Origin: Lutimaribacter_A marinistellae
GTDB taxonomy: Bacteria; Pseudomonadota; Alphaproteobacteria; Rhodobacterales; Rhodobacteraceae
Assembly (NCBI RefSeq): GCF_042648365.1
Contig: NZ_JBHRXI010000016.1
Location: forward strand, 1 to 64,000
Direction of reading: 5' to 3'
Length of the DNA stretch: 64,000 nucleotides
In this document: positions 1 through 9,004 of the stretch, piece after piece
Layout of the letters: every line of letters starts with the position of its first letter
How positions within the stretch are numbered: the first letter of the stretch is position 1
The notes under the pieces: model-generated
What the model saw: the letters and a program-made list of their open reading frames with translations, nothing else
Database searches by the model: none
What the model was told of the DNA's origin: nothing
Translations under genes and position numbers: made by a program

Positions 1-267
1 ATCGCCGGGAACAAGGGCGACGACACGCTGCGCGGCGGGCTCGGCGCCGACGTGTTCCAGTTCTGGTCGGGCAACGGCAACGACACGATCCTCGACTACA
101 ATGATGGCGTCGACAAGATCCAGTTCTTGACCGGGGCCGCCAACTACGCCGCGCTGACCATCACCCAGGTCGGTGCCGACGTGCGCATCGACTACGGCGC
201 GGGCGACCAGATCCTGCTGATCACCGAAACTGCCGCAAACCTGACCGCGGGGGATTTCATCTTCTGA
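1..267 (+). CDS. C-terminal end of an RTX-type calcium-binding protein (partial)
   Basis: The reading frame is open from base 1 and ends at the TGA at 265-267, so only the last 88 residues of a longer protein are present. They contain one hemolysin-type nonapeptide-like repeat (GNKGDDTLRGGLGADVF, glycine and aspartate spaced as in GGxGxDxUx), followed by a beta-rich tail with the FQFWSGNGNDTILDYNDGVDKI pattern common at the end of RTX proteins. Such tails bind calcium and carry the uncleaved signal for type I secretion, so the protein is probably exported in one step. Its enzymatic or adhesive domain lies upstream of the window and cannot be named. Confidence 0.85.
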   Translation: MAGNKGDDTLRGGLGADVFQFWSGNGNDTILDYNDGVDKIQFLTGAANYAALTITQVGADVRIDYGAGDQILLITETAANLTAGDFIF

Positions 268-286
268 TCCGGCAGAACGAAAAACG

Positions 287-321
287 AAACGGCCCCGGGC
301 TGGTCCCGGGGCCGTTTTTCT
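287..321 (+). terminator. Rho-independent terminator of the RTX gene
   Basis: A perfect 13-bp inverted repeat (arms 287-299 and 305-317, core GGCCCCGGG/CCCGGGGCC) has a 5-nt loop and runs into TTTTTCTT. It starts 20 nt after the RTX stop codon. Confidence 0.9.
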
Positions 322-471
322 TGCCCGTCATCCCCGTGGGTCACGACCAAACAGTTCGGCCTCGCGGAGCAGTCGTCGTCATCCCGCCACAAGCCGAGTT
401 GGCGCTCGGACCCTCGGACACATCGGACGCCCATAAACCTTCAATGGCGTTCGCGATGATGGCGATTGAAC

Positions 472-1398
472 CTAGTCGATGCCGAAGACCAGCTCATAGG
501 ATTGCGACCCGTTGGTTGCGTTGTAAATGGCAACGACATGATCGCCGCTTTGCCACAACTGGCCGCGATATTCCTCGGACGCGGATATCTCGTCGAGGAG
601 CACGGAACCATCCGGGTTGTAGATCACGTAGGTCAGGCCCGGACCATTGGCCGTGATCTTGAAAGAGAAGAACTGTCCGCTTCGTGCTCCCACGACATAA
701 TGGCGCGAGTCACCGGGGTTCAGGCTGTCGGTGAACTCGGTACCGCTCGACCCGCTGGGAAAGGTGACACGTTCGACCGTATGATCAGGGTCTCCTTCCT
801 CGGCAACTGGGGTCGCACGAGCCGCTCGAACCGGACCGTCCGACGCAACAAGGAATTCCGCCGCCGCCCAGCCCGAGACCCGTCCGTCGCTGACATGGCA
901 CCATTCGCGCCCTTCGGCCTGCATGCAGCCGAGGTTTTCGACAACGGCACCTCCAGGCAGTTTGCTCACCATCGGAGAGGAAGTCGACGGGCGTGAATGA
1001 ACGATGAGCCTCGAATCCACGTTGACTTCGAAATGATCGGGCTCGCCGGTTAAGGTCTCGGGGGCCGGGGCGCTCTCCCCGGACACGATGGTGCAATAAC
1101 CACCCGCGCTGCCGGGCGGCACATATCCGACGATTAGGCCGCTTCCATCCTCTTCGGTACTGATGGTGAAATCGATCCCACCGGCCGTTGCCTCGAAATA
1201 ATCGGGATTGTACATCCTCACGCTGGCCGGGGCACCGTTCACACGCACATTCCCGCCGGCATCCGAGGTCACGCGCAATCCCATCGGACAATCCGCCGAG
1301 AATACCGGCATATCGGCCTGCGCCGTGCCCGCCAGTGAAAGCGCCGCACATGCAACCAATGGCAGGATGGCCCCGCGCCTCAACGATACTGATTTCAA
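472..1398 (-). CDS. Secreted SH3-domain protein with a C-terminal beta domain
   Basis: 308 residues from a TTG start chosen because GGAGAGG lies 5 nt upstream and because it places a clean signal peptide (KSVSLRRGAILPLVACAALSLAGTAQA) at the N terminus; an ATG 27 codons earlier would bury it. Residues about 125-184 form a bacterial SH3-like domain (SRLIVHSRPSTSSPMVSKLP ... REWCHVSDGRVSGWAAAEFL). The last 100 residues resemble a pre-peptidase C-terminal-type beta sandwich (LNPGDSRHYVVGARSGQFFS). A role in binding the cell wall or other polymers in the periplasm is inferred from the domains only. It is a single gene, convergent with the RTX gene. No catalytic motif is visible. Confidence 0.75.
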   Translation of the reverse strand: MKSVSLRRGAILPLVACAALSLAGTAQADMPVFSADCPMGLRVTSDAGGNVRVNGAPASVRMYNPDYFEATAGGIDFTISTEEDGSGLIVGYVPPGSAGGYCTIVSGESAPAPETLTGEPDHFEVNVDSRLIVHSRPSTSSPMVSKLPGGAVVENLGCMQAEGREWCHVSDGRVSGWAAAEFLVASDGPVRAARATPVAEEGDPDHTVERVTFPSGSSGTEFTDSLNPGDSRHYVVGARSGQFFSFKITANGPGLTYVIYNPDGSVLLDEISASEEYRGQLWQSGDHVVAIYNATNGSQSYELVFGID

Positions 1399-1626
1399 TT
1401 CATCCTCTCCCTTGAACAGGCGACAAACGCGCACTCGTGCAGAACATAGCACGAGGCGATCGACGCGGGTATCAATCATACCGCCCTGCGCCGGCCCGCT
1501 CCCTGGTTATCACCCGCCCGTCAGCTTTGCCGGAACCATCCCTGCCACATTTCAGGAAATGCAGGCGGCGGCCGCAGTTTGCGACCGCCACAATCATCGG
1601 AATGGCTCGGGTCGAATTGTGCCCCG

Positions 1627-2415
1627 TCAGCCCCTGTAATGCGGCGCTTCGACGTCAAGGCGTCTGCGGATGGCGCACCATTCAAGCTCACCTTCGTAGC
1701 CGTACCAGTCGCTGGCGGCCATGTCGCGCAGGTGGCGGTCCTGTTCGGTTTGCGGAATCTTCCGGATCCTGGCCCCGCCCGCCCCAGATTTCTGAACCTC
1801 GAGTTGCACCGCGCAGGCCTGATCGAGGTAGAAGGCCCGAAAGAACGCCTCTCCGGCGTCACGGCCAAAGACGAACGCGCCGTGCCACGCCTCCATGATG
1901 GCCTTCTTGCCGCGTCCCGCAGCCAGCAATCCGGTGAGGAAGTCGTCGGTGCACTCGAACTCGTAATCGGTGTAGCCCAACACATCGCCGCCGCCGATCA
2001 TCAGGTAGGCCTGCGAATAGGGCAACAGCCCGTCCTCCTGTGCCGAAACGCCCATGATCGCCTTGGTATGAACATGCATGATGCAGTTCATGTCCGGCTC
2101 GGCTTCGAAAAACAGCTTGCCGATCTCCGTGGCCGAGGGGTTGGGCTCCCCATTCTGGGGATTGTGATTGGTCCGGTCGAAACCGACCTTGATCAGGTTC
2201 GAGGCAGTGACCTCTTCGTGCATCCACCCGTAATGATGCGTCAAAAGTGCCTCTTCGCCCGGCACGCGCACCGCATGCCATTGGTTCGTCAGATCCGTCA
2301 GCCGGTACTTGACCAGCGCATTGTAGATCGCGGCAAGCTCGCAGCGGGCGTCCCATTCCGCGTCCGAGCAGTTCGCCGGTCGTTGTCCCGAAGGGTTCGG
2401 TGTCTGGATGTTCAT
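1627..2415 (-). CDS. Class II aldolase/adducin family protein
   Basis: 262 residues. The start is the ATG at 2415 (MNIQTPNPSG). The frame stays open far upstream, but that part is antisense to the next gene and has no family similarity. The fold is class II aldolase/adducin: the HVHTKAIMG segment carries zinc-binding histidines and AWHGAFVFGRDAGEAFFRAF is the usual third-histidine/helix region. Relatives are fuculose-phosphate-type aldolases and decarboxylases, but many members of this long subgroup have no assigned substrate. It is transcribed divergently from a GlxA-type regulator 96 bp away, which probably controls it. Confidence 0.85.
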   Translation of the reverse strand: MNIQTPNPSGQRPANCSDAEWDARCELAAIYNALVKYRLTDLTNQWHAVRVPGEEALLTHHYGWMHEEVTASNLIKVGFDRTNHNPQNGEPNPSATEIGKLFFEAEPDMNCIMHVHTKAIMGVSAQEDGLLPYSQAYLMIGGGDVLGYTDYEFECTDDFLTGLLAAGRGKKAIMEAWHGAFVFGRDAGEAFFRAFYLDQACAVQLEVQKSGAGGARIRKIPQTEQDRHLRDMAASDWYGYEGELEWCAIRRRLDVEAPHYRG

Positions 2416-2511
2416 GATCGTGGTCTCCCGCCAAATTTTCGGTAGGGTATTCCGGCACTTTGGGTATTTCTTACCTTCAACAGCCCGTTTCTTGACTTCA
2501 GCGACCGCGCA

Positions 2512-3465
2512 ATGCCTCACGTAACGTTCATACTCGTGCCCGGCTTTCAAAGCCTCGCCTATGTGCTGGCCTGCGAAACCTTGCGGATTGCGAACAAATG
2601 CGCCGGACGCCCGGTTTTCACCTGGGACACGCGCGGCTTGGACGACGGGCCGATACAGGCCTCGAACAACAGCTGGATCGCCCCGGACCGGCAGGATTGG
2701 CCGGACCCTGCGCAGGCCGACCTGGTCTTGATCTGCGCGGGATACGACGTTCCGGTCACGGTACCGGCACGAGCGCGCGCCTTTCTTGCCCGCGCATCCG
2801 GTCACGGCGCGGTACTGGGCGCGGTCGACACTGGCACGGTCCTGCTGGCACGGCTTGGTTATCTCAATGGACGGGCCGCCGTCGTCCACCACGAGGCCGA
2901 GGCCAGTTTCCGCGAGTTCCGGCCGGATATCGACCTGCGCGATACCATCTTTCATTTTGACGGAAGGATCCTGACCGCCGCAGGCGGCACGGCCACCGGC
3001 GACGCCATGCTGGCATGGATTGCCGCATCGGAAACGCCCGACCTCGCCGCCCGCTGCAGCGAGGCGATGGTGCATGGCAGGGTGCGCGAAGCCGGGGAGC
3101 GACAGCGCCTGTTGCCGAATACCGATCCTGTCTTGCAAGAGATGGTTTCGCTGATGCATCTGCACATGGAAACGCCCCTGCCCCTTTCGGAACTCGCCGC
3201 TAGGCTCGGTATCAGCGCAAAGGTTCTGCGCCAACGATGCGCCCGCCACCTGGGGCAGACACCGGCCGATTACTACCTTACCCTGCGGCTCGATACGGCG
3301 CGGACACTCGTGCTCGATACACAGATGAGCATGACGGATATCGGCCTGAGGTGCGGCTTCGGTTCTGCCGCAGCATTTTCCAGGGCGTTCCGCAATTACT
3401 TCGGATCGCCGCCCCTCAGGTTCCGAAGACAGAACAGCAGGCCGGCTGCAAAAACCCGGTCTTGA
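2512..3465 (+). CDS. GlxA-family transcriptional regulator (DJ-1/PfpI + AraC HTH)
   Basis: 317 residues. Residues 1-170 form a DJ-1/PfpI-like, class I amidotransferase-related domain (FILVPGFQSLAYVLACETLR, LVLICAGYDVPV, HGAVLGAVDTG). Residues about 215-315 hold two AraC-type helix-turn-helix motifs (PLSELAARLGISAKVLRQRC and MSMTDIGLRCGFGSAAAFSRAF). Members of this family regulate catabolism of choline-derived compounds, carnitine or arginine in other proteobacteria; the ligand here is unknown. Divergence from the class II aldolase gene suggests local control of that gene. Confidence 0.88.
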   Translation: MPHVTFILVPGFQSLAYVLACETLRIANKCAGRPVFTWDTRGLDDGPIQASNNSWIAPDRQDWPDPAQADLVLICAGYDVPVTVPARARAFLARASGHGAVLGAVDTGTVLLARLGYLNGRAAVVHHEAEASFREFRPDIDLRDTIFHFDGRILTAAGGTATGDAMLAWIAASETPDLAARCSEAMVHGRVREAGERQRLLPNTDPVLQEMVSLMHLHMETPLPLSELAARLGISAKVLRQRCARHLGQTPADYYLTLRLDTARTLVLDTQMSMTDIGLRCGFGSAAAFSRAFRNYFGSPPLRFRRQNSRPAAKTRS

Positions 3466-3508
3466 TTGGTTTGCAGGAGGGGCCTCACATTACCGGCCAT
3501 CGATCGGG

Positions 3509-4414
3509 TCAGAATTCGAACCCATCCATGTCGGCCAGGAACGCCTCGAAGAAATCCGTGAACGTTGCCACCAAGGGCGGCAGCGCCTCGTAGGGCGGAT
3601 AATAGAGCGACAGCCAGAGCGATGGCACGGACCAATCCGGCAGAACGGTTTCCACCTCTCCGTTTTTGAGCCCCTCGGCTGCGATGAACCTTGGCAAGAC
3701 AGCCATCCCTGCCCCGTTCAACACCATCGAATACAGGAAGTCGCCGTTGTTTGAGTGAATGCCCGATCCTGTCCTGACGGATCGTTTCAATGCCCCTTTG
3801 CGGAACCGCCATGTCTCCCGCGCGTCACCCGCGCCGTAAGAAAGACACAGATCCGGGTCGAGGGTTTCGGGATCGTCTGGATGGCCGTAGCGTTCGAATA
3901 GGCTCGGCGAGGCGATGGCAAGGCGCGGCACCTCGCAGATCTTGCGCCAGATCGTGGACTTGTCGCGCGGCGGCTCGGACACCCGGATCGCAAGGTCGCA
4001 CTCCTCGGCGACGATATCCACCAGGCGGTCGGTCAGCATCACGCTCAGGTCGATATTCGGATAGGCCAGTTTGAAGCTGCTCAACAACCGGGGCAAAAGC
4101 CGGAGCCCGAACGACATCGGCGCGTTGATCGCCAGCCGCCCCCGATGCGGCTGCATCTCGCGGTCCAACTCGTCCCTGACGTTGTCGAACGCCTCGACAA
4201 GGGGCCGGTAACGTGCGGCGACGACCGCGCCGGCGGATGTCAGCGAGACCTGCCGCGTCGTGCGCACAAGCAGCTGCTGGCCAAGCTCCTCCTCCAGACG
4301 CGCGACGACTCGGGTGACCGAGGCCGGCGTCATGCGCAGGGATTTCGCAGCCGCTGCAAAGCTTTGCAGGGCAGCAACTTCGAGGAAAACACGGATCGGC
4401 TTCAGTTCCTGCAT
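3509..4414 (-). CDS. LysR-family transcriptional regulator
   Basis: 301 residues, the normal LysR length. The N-terminal winged helix is clear (FLEVAALQSFAAAAKSLRMTPASVTRVVARLEEELGQQLL), followed by a LysR substrate-binding domain from about residue 90. The ATG start is preceded by the AT-rich interval shared with the divergent operon beginning at 4525. LysR regulators usually control the divergent unit in response to a small ligand, so this is the likely regulator of the dioxygenase-esterase-hydrolase cluster. Its effector is unknown. The helix with TPASVTR resembles the large subgroup regulating quinone and aldehyde responses, which is suggestive only. Confidence 0.92.
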   Translation of the reverse strand: MQELKPIRVFLEVAALQSFAAAAKSLRMTPASVTRVVARLEEELGQQLLVRTTRQVSLTSAGAVVAARYRPLVEAFDNVRDELDREMQPHRGRLAINAPMSFGLRLLPRLLSSFKLAYPNIDLSVMLTDRLVDIVAEECDLAIRVSEPPRDKSTIWRKICEVPRLAIASPSLFERYGHPDDPETLDPDLCLSYGAGDARETWRFRKGALKRSVRTGSGIHSNNGDFLYSMVLNGAGMAVLPRFIAAEGLKNGEVETVLPDWSVPSLWLSLYYPPYEALPPLVATFTDFFEAFLADMDGFEF

Positions 4415-4524
4415 GCGGGATTATTACCCTCAGTGCAACAATCAATGCAAAACAATTATTATTCCGATCAACGGCCAAATTTCTATCTTGTTACGCAACA
4501 ACCACGGAACTCCAAGAGGCCGAA
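4415..4524. promoter_or_regulatory. Divergent control region of LysR gene and detoxification operon
   Basis: This 110-bp interval is markedly more AT-rich than its surroundings (for example AACAATTATTATTCCG near 4450-4466) and carries imperfect repeats of TGCAA (4436-4450). It separates the start codons of the LysR gene and the first operon gene, where LysR boxes and both promoters are expected. No unambiguous T-N11-A operator could be fixed by eye. Confidence 0.5.
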
Positions 4525-5454
4525 ATGGAAAAGCACATCAAAGGGCTTCACCACATCACGTCGATGGCGGCGAATGCGAACCAGAACAACGCGTTTTTCA
4601 CCCAGACCCTTGGGCTGCGCCGGGTCAAGAAGACCGTGAACTTCGACGCGCCCGAGGTCTACCACCTGTACTACGGCGACGAGCACGGCACCCCCGGCTC
4701 CGTCATGACTTACTTCCCGTTCGGCCACATGCCACGAGGGGCACGCGGCACCGGAGAGGTCGGCGTTACCGAATTCGCCGTGCCCACCGGCTCGCTTGGC
4801 TTCTGGAAAGAGCGGCTTGCCAACGAGGGCGTCCAGGGATTGCGGCAGGACAGCTTCGTCGGAGAAGCGCGCCTGTCCTTCAACGGACCCGACGGCGACA
4901 GCTTCGCACTGGTCGAAAGCGATCCCGAAGGCCGCTTGGCCTGGACGGGCAGCGGTGTCGATGACAGCGTCGGTATCCTCGGCTTTCACGGCGCGCGTTT
5001 CAGGTTGCGCGACGCTGCGGCGACCGGAGAATTGCTGCGCTTCATGGGCTATGAGAAAGACGAGACCGAAGGGTCCGTCACCCGTTACCGCATCGAGGGT
5101 GGCAACGCGGCCCGCACGATCGACCTCGAGGAACTGCCGCAGGCAAATGCGGCCCGGCAGGGGTCCGGCTCTGTCCACCATATCGCCTTCGCGGTCGAAG
5201 ACCGGGCGGCGCAGGCCGAGGTGCGCAAGGCTCTGCTCGACACCGGCTACCAGGTCACGCCGGTGATCGACCGCGATTACTTCTGGGCGATCTATTTCCG
5301 GACACCGGGCGGCGTGCTCTTCGAGATTGCCACCAACGAACCCGGCTTCGACCGGGACGAAGACACCGCTCACCTGGGCGAGGCGCTGAAGCTGCCGGAA
5401 CGGTATCGTCCCTTCCGCGATCAGATCGAAGCCCGCTTGCCGGAACTCGCCTGA
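4525..5454 (+). CDS. VOC-family ring-cleaving dioxygenase-like protein (MhqO/MhqA type)
   Basis: 309 residues made of two vicinal-oxygen-chelate units. The first opens with IKGLHHITSMAANANQN (metal-ligand histidine 10); the second contains VHHIAFAVEDRA, with a ligand glutamate in VLFEIATNEPGF. This matches the MhqO/MhqA family, annotated as ring-cleaving dioxygenases and induced by hydroquinones in Bacillus. The gene is first in a nine-gene plus-strand set behind the LysR promoter. A serine hydrolase of MhqD type follows 11 nt later, the same pair as in Bacillus quinone resistance. A quinol or catechol substrate is inferred from the family. Confidence 0.88.
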   Translation: MEKHIKGLHHITSMAANANQNNAFFTQTLGLRRVKKTVNFDAPEVYHLYYGDEHGTPGSVMTYFPFGHMPRGARGTGEVGVTEFAVPTGSLGFWKERLANEGVQGLRQDSFVGEARLSFNGPDGDSFALVESDPEGRLAWTGSGVDDSVGILGFHGARFRLRDAAATGELLRFMGYEKDETEGSVTRYRIEGGNAARTIDLEELPQANAARQGSGSVHHIAFAVEDRAAQAEVRKALLDTGYQVTPVIDRDYFWAIYFRTPGGVLFEIATNEPGFDRDEDTAHLGEALKLPERYRPFRDQIEARLPELA

Positions 5455-5465
5455 AGAACCCGTCC

Positions 5466-6092
5466 ATGACATCGCAAGACTACGTCTCGTTGATCAAGGA
5501 GCCTTCGGGCACCGCGCCACTCGTCTTTGCCTTCCACGGGACGGGTGGTGACGAAAATCAGTTCTTCGGCTTCGCCCAGGAACTGCTGCCCGAGGCAGGC
5601 GTGGTTTCGCCGCGCGGAGATGTGTCGGAAAGGGGCGCCGCGCGCTTCTTCCGGCGCACAGGCGAAGGCGTCTACGACATGGACGACCTTGCGCGGGCGA
5701 CACTCAAGATGGCCGCTTTCGTGAACGACTGGAAAACGAAGCATCCCGGGCGGCCGATCTACGGATTCGGCTATTCGAACGGTGCCAATATCCTCGCCTC
5801 GGTGATGATGGCGCGTCCCGATCTGTTCGACCGGGTCGGCCTGCTGCATCCGCTGATCCCGTGGGAGCCCGAACCGACGCAGGGGCTGATCGACAGGCAG
5901 GTTCTGATCTCCGCCGGCCGGCACGATCCGATCTGCCCTTGGCCGCTTACGCAGCGCCTTGTGGACTGGGCCGGGGCGCAGGGCGCTCAGGTGTCCACCT
6001 CGGTCCACGATGGCGGCCACGAATTGCGCCAGCAAGAGGCCTACGCGCTGGCGCAGTTGTTGCAGTCTCCCGCCGGAAACGGTGCGGCATGA
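5466..6092 (+). CDS. Alpha/beta hydrolase, phospholipase/carboxylesterase family (MhqD type)
   Basis: 208 residues, a typical small carboxylesterase. The HGTGGDENQFF oxyanion segment, nucleophile motif GYSNGA, acid in SAGRHDPICP and catalytic histidine in DGGHEL are all present and in order. The family hydrolyses esters; MhqD homologues sit beside MhqO-type dioxygenases and belong to the quinone response. It starts 11 nt after the dioxygenase stop and is probably co-transcribed. Cytosolic, with no signal peptide. The true substrate is not deducible from the sequence. Confidence 0.88.
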   Translation: MTSQDYVSLIKEPSGTAPLVFAFHGTGGDENQFFGFAQELLPEAGVVSPRGDVSERGAARFFRRTGEGVYDMDDLARATLKMAAFVNDWKTKHPGRPIYGFGYSNGANILASVMMARPDLFDRVGLLHPLIPWEPEPTQGLIDRQVLISAGRHDPICPWPLTQRLVDWAGAQGAQVSTSVHDGGHELRQQEAYALAQLLQSPAGNGAA

Positions 6093-6243
6093 AACGGTTA
6101 TCCCCGGTCATCCCGCATCGCGGTCAGCGGGGCGGGCCGATCCCGCCCGCCCCTCACCCGATACCCGCGTCCCTGCCCGAATACCAAACCGATCACCTGT
6201 CCCGTCACACCTACCCGGCAAGCTGAGCAAACGGAGAAACACC

Positions 6244-6945
6244 ATGTCGAAACTCGACGTACTGACACTTGGCAACAGTCAGTTGATCTTTATCGACCAC
6301 CAGCCGCAGATGGCATTCGGCGTTCAGTCGATCGATCGGCAAACGCTCAAGAACAACACCGTCGCGCTGGCCAAGGCCGGCAAGATCTTCGACGTTCCGA
6401 CGATCATCACCACGGTCGAGACCGAGAGCTTCTCGGGCCATACCTACCCCGAACTGCTCGACATCCACCCCGATGCGCCGCTGCTGGAGCGTACGTCGAT
6501 GAACTCGTGGGATGACCAGAAAGTCCGCGATGCGCTGGCCAAGGGGGCCGCGGACGGACGCAAGAAAATCGTTGTCTCCGGCCTCTGGACAGAAGTGTGT
6601 AACCTGACCTTCGCGCTGTCCGCGCTGAAAGACACCGATTACGAGATCTACATGGTGGCCGATGCCTCGGGCGGCACGTCCGAGGATGCGCATAAATACG
6701 CGATGGACCGGATGATCCAGGCCGGTGTCATCCCCGTCACCTGGCAACAGGTACTGCTGGAATGGCAACGCGACTGGGCCCGAAAGGAGACATACGACGC
6801 CGTTATCTCTCTCGTGCAGGAGCATTCGGGCGCATACGGCATGGGCGTCGATTACGCCTACACGATGGTACACAAGGCCCCCCACCGCACGACCCACACA
6901 GGCCAAAGGCTGGAACCGGTACCCGCCCCTTCGGCGGCGGAGTGA
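6244..6945 (+). CDS. Isochorismatase-family cysteine hydrolase (YcaC-like)
   Basis: 233 residues from the ATG at 6244, preceded by GGAGAAAC; the frame is open further upstream but that part has no family similarity. The family triad is visible as aspartate 19 (IFIDHQPQMAFGV), a lysine in the RKKIVVSGLWTEV strand and the nucleophilic cysteine 119 (TEVCN). The closest recognisable group is YcaC, octameric hydrolases of unknown substrate. The 151-bp gap to the esterase contains GC-rich inverted sequence but no clear terminator, so it could be in the same transcript. The Tat amidohydrolase gene follows after 76 bp, a pairing also remembered from pseudomonads. Confidence 0.88.
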   Translation: MSKLDVLTLGNSQLIFIDHQPQMAFGVQSIDRQTLKNNTVALAKAGKIFDVPTIITTVETESFSGHTYPELLDIHPDAPLLERTSMNSWDDQKVRDALAKGAADGRKKIVVSGLWTEVCNLTFALSALKDTDYEIYMVADASGGTSEDAHKYAMDRMIQAGVIPVTWQQVLLEWQRDWARKETYDAVISLVQEHSGAYGMGVDYAYTMVHKAPHRTTHTGQRLEPVPAPSAAE

Positions 6946-7021
6946 CCAGCCTGCCTGTCGGGGGCACTTGTCCTCCTCCCAAGCACGCCTCCGGCAGGCC
7001 CTTAACGATGGAGAACGGAAA

Positions 7022-8977
7022 ATGACCACACGTCGCCGCAGCCTGCTTGCCGGCATCGGAGCGATGGCCGCCCTTGGCGCCGCTCGTCCACACCTAGCCT
7101 GGAGCCAGACCATGACCGCACCCGACCTTGTCTTGCGAAACGGCCGGATCACCACGTTGGATCCGGCCAGCCCCGATGCGACCGCCATCGCCATTTCCGA
7201 CGGGCGCGTGCTTGCAACCGGCAGCGATGCCGAGATCATGCAGATGTCCGGCAGCGACACCGAGGTCATCGACCTGAGCGGCCGGAGGGTCATTCCCGGT
7301 CTGAACGACAGCCACACGCATGTGATCCGCGGCGGTTTGAGCTACAACATGGAACTGCGGTGGGAAAACGTCCCGTCCGTCTCGGACGCGCTCGCCATGC
7401 TGCGCCGACAGGCGGCAAACACGCCCGCGCCCCAATGGGTCCGTGTCGTCGGCGGGTGGTCCGAATTCCAGTTTGCCGAGCGTCGCATGCCGACGCTGGA
7501 CGAAATCAACGAGGCCGCGCCCGATACCCCGGTCTTCATCCTCCATCTTTACGCGCGGGCGCTTCTGAACCAAGCCGCCCTGAGGGCGCTTGGGATCGAC
7601 AAGAACACGCCCAACCCGCCGGGTGGCGAGATCGAACGCGACGCAAATGGCAATCCCACGGGTATGCTTATCGCGCGGCCATCCGCGCTGATCCTCTATT
7701 CGACACTGGCGCAGGGCCCGAAATTGCCTATCGAGGACCAGATCAACTCCACCCGCCATTTCATGCGCGAGTTGAACCGGCTTGGCGTGACCAGCGTGAT
7801 CGACGCCGGTGGCGGCGGGCAGAACTATCCCGAGGATTACGACGTCGTGCAGAAACTGCATGACGATGATCAGCTGACCCTGCGCATCGCCTATAACCTG
7901 TTTGCGCAAAACGCCGGTCAGGAGTTGAGCGATTATGAAAAGTGGATCGGTATGACCGAACCCGGCGCAGGCGACGACTGGCTGCGCATGAATGGTGCCG
8001 GCGAAAACCTTGCATGGTCCGCCGCCGATTTCGAGAATTTCCTCGAACCGCGCCCCGACCCTGCCCCCGTGATGGAGGCAGAGCTTGAAAAGATCGTGGA
8101 ACTGCTGGCCACCAATGAATGGCCCTTCCGCATTCACGCCACCTATGACGAGACGATCGACCGCTTCCTGACCGTCTTCGAGCGCGTGAACCAGCGCCAG
8201 CCATTCAAGACCCGCTTCATCATCGACCACGCCGAGACGGTCAGCCCCCGCAATATCGAGCGGATCAAGGCGCTTGGCGGCGGGATCGCCACCCAGCACC
8301 GCATGGCCTTTCAAGGGGAGTATTTCGTCGACCGCTACGGGGCCGAGGCCGCGCAGGCAACCCCGCCGATCCGCGAGATGCTGAAGACCGGCCTGCCCGT
8401 TGGCGGCGGCACCGATGCCACGCGTGTGGCCAGCTATGACCCCTGGGTCGCCATGCACTGGCTGACGACCGGCAAGACGGTCGGCGGGCTCACGCTCTAT
8501 GGCGAGGACAACCTGCTGACCCGCGAAGAGGCGCTGGCCATCTGGACCACCGGTTCGGCCTGGTTCTCCGGAGAGCAGGAGGTCAAGGGCAAGCTCATGC
8601 CGGGCATGTATGCCGACCTCGCCGTCCTGTCCGACGACCTGATGACCGTGCCGGACAATCGCATCCGTTCGATCACCTCGGTATTGACGGTGGTTGGCGG
8701 TCGAGTGGTGTTTGCCGATGGCGAGTTCTCGGTCCACAACCCGCCGCTGCCGCCCGCCTCGCCCGACTGGTCGGTGAACAAGCTGTTCGCCAGCCCCGCC
8801 GAACGCGAGGTCCCCCTGGCCCCGGCCGCGGTGCAACAGCGCTCCTGCCACGATGGCTGTTCCTCGGGATGCGGCATGCATGGGCACAGCCACGGTATCG
8901 CCTGGACCGCGCCGATCCCGGTTCGCGACAAATCCGCCTTCTGGGGCGCGCTCGGCTGCTCCTGCTTCGCCGTTTAA
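7022..8977 (+). CDS. Tat-exported amidohydrolase (YtcJ family) with Cys/His-rich C-terminal tail
   Basis: 651 residues. The N terminus (TTRRRSLLAGIGAMAALGAA) is a twin-arginine-type signal peptide. The start is supported by GGAGAACGG just upstream. The amidohydrolase barrel shows the metal motif NDSHTHVIRGG, histidines in RIHATYDE and IDHAE, and the conserved aspartate in GGGTDATRV. The family (COG1574) acts on C-N or ester bonds of unknown substrates. Unusual is the final ~45-residue extension with cysteines spaced C-x3-C-x3-C, then H-G-H-S-H, and a terminal GCSCF, which looks like a metal-binding or thiol-reactive tail. It would be folded in the cytoplasm and work in the periplasm. Confidence 0.88.
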   Translation: MTTRRRSLLAGIGAMAALGAARPHLAWSQTMTAPDLVLRNGRITTLDPASPDATAIAISDGRVLATGSDAEIMQMSGSDTEVIDLSGRRVIPGLNDSHTHVIRGGLSYNMELRWENVPSVSDALAMLRRQAANTPAPQWVRVVGGWSEFQFAERRMPTLDEINEAAPDTPVFILHLYARALLNQAALRALGIDKNTPNPPGGEIERDANGNPTGMLIARPSALILYSTLAQGPKLPIEDQINSTRHFMRELNRLGVTSVIDAGGGGQNYPEDYDVVQKLHDDDQLTLRIAYNLFAQNAGQELSDYEKWIGMTEPGAGDDWLRMNGAGENLAWSAADFENFLEPRPDPAPVMEAELEKIVELLATNEWPFRIHATYDETIDRFLTVFERVNQRQPFKTRFIIDHAETVSPRNIERIKALGGGIATQHRMAFQGEYFVDRYGAEAAQATPPIREMLKTGLPVGGGTDATRVASYDPWVAMHWLTTGKTVGGLTLYGEDNLLTREEALAIWTTGSAWFSGEQEVKGKLMPGMYADLAVLSDDLMTVPDNRIRSITSVLTVVGGRVVFADGEFSVHNPPLPPASPDWSVNKLFASPAEREVPLAPAAVQQRSCHDGCSSGCGMHGHSHGIAWTAPIPVRDKSAFWGALGCSCFAV

Positions 8978-9004
8978 CCCCCAACCCGTTCAGGAGATAC
9001 AAGC

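Noticed and set aside
2416..3249. Extension of the class II aldolase frame into a 540-residue fusion
   Set aside because: The extra N-terminal part lies antisense to the GlxA-family gene and shows no domain; the ATG at 2415 has family-typical sequence after it.
7094..8893. Long minus-strand open frame opposite the Tat amidohydrolase
   Set aside because: Antisense shadow of a gene with full amidohydrolase motifs; no motif or SD on the minus strand.
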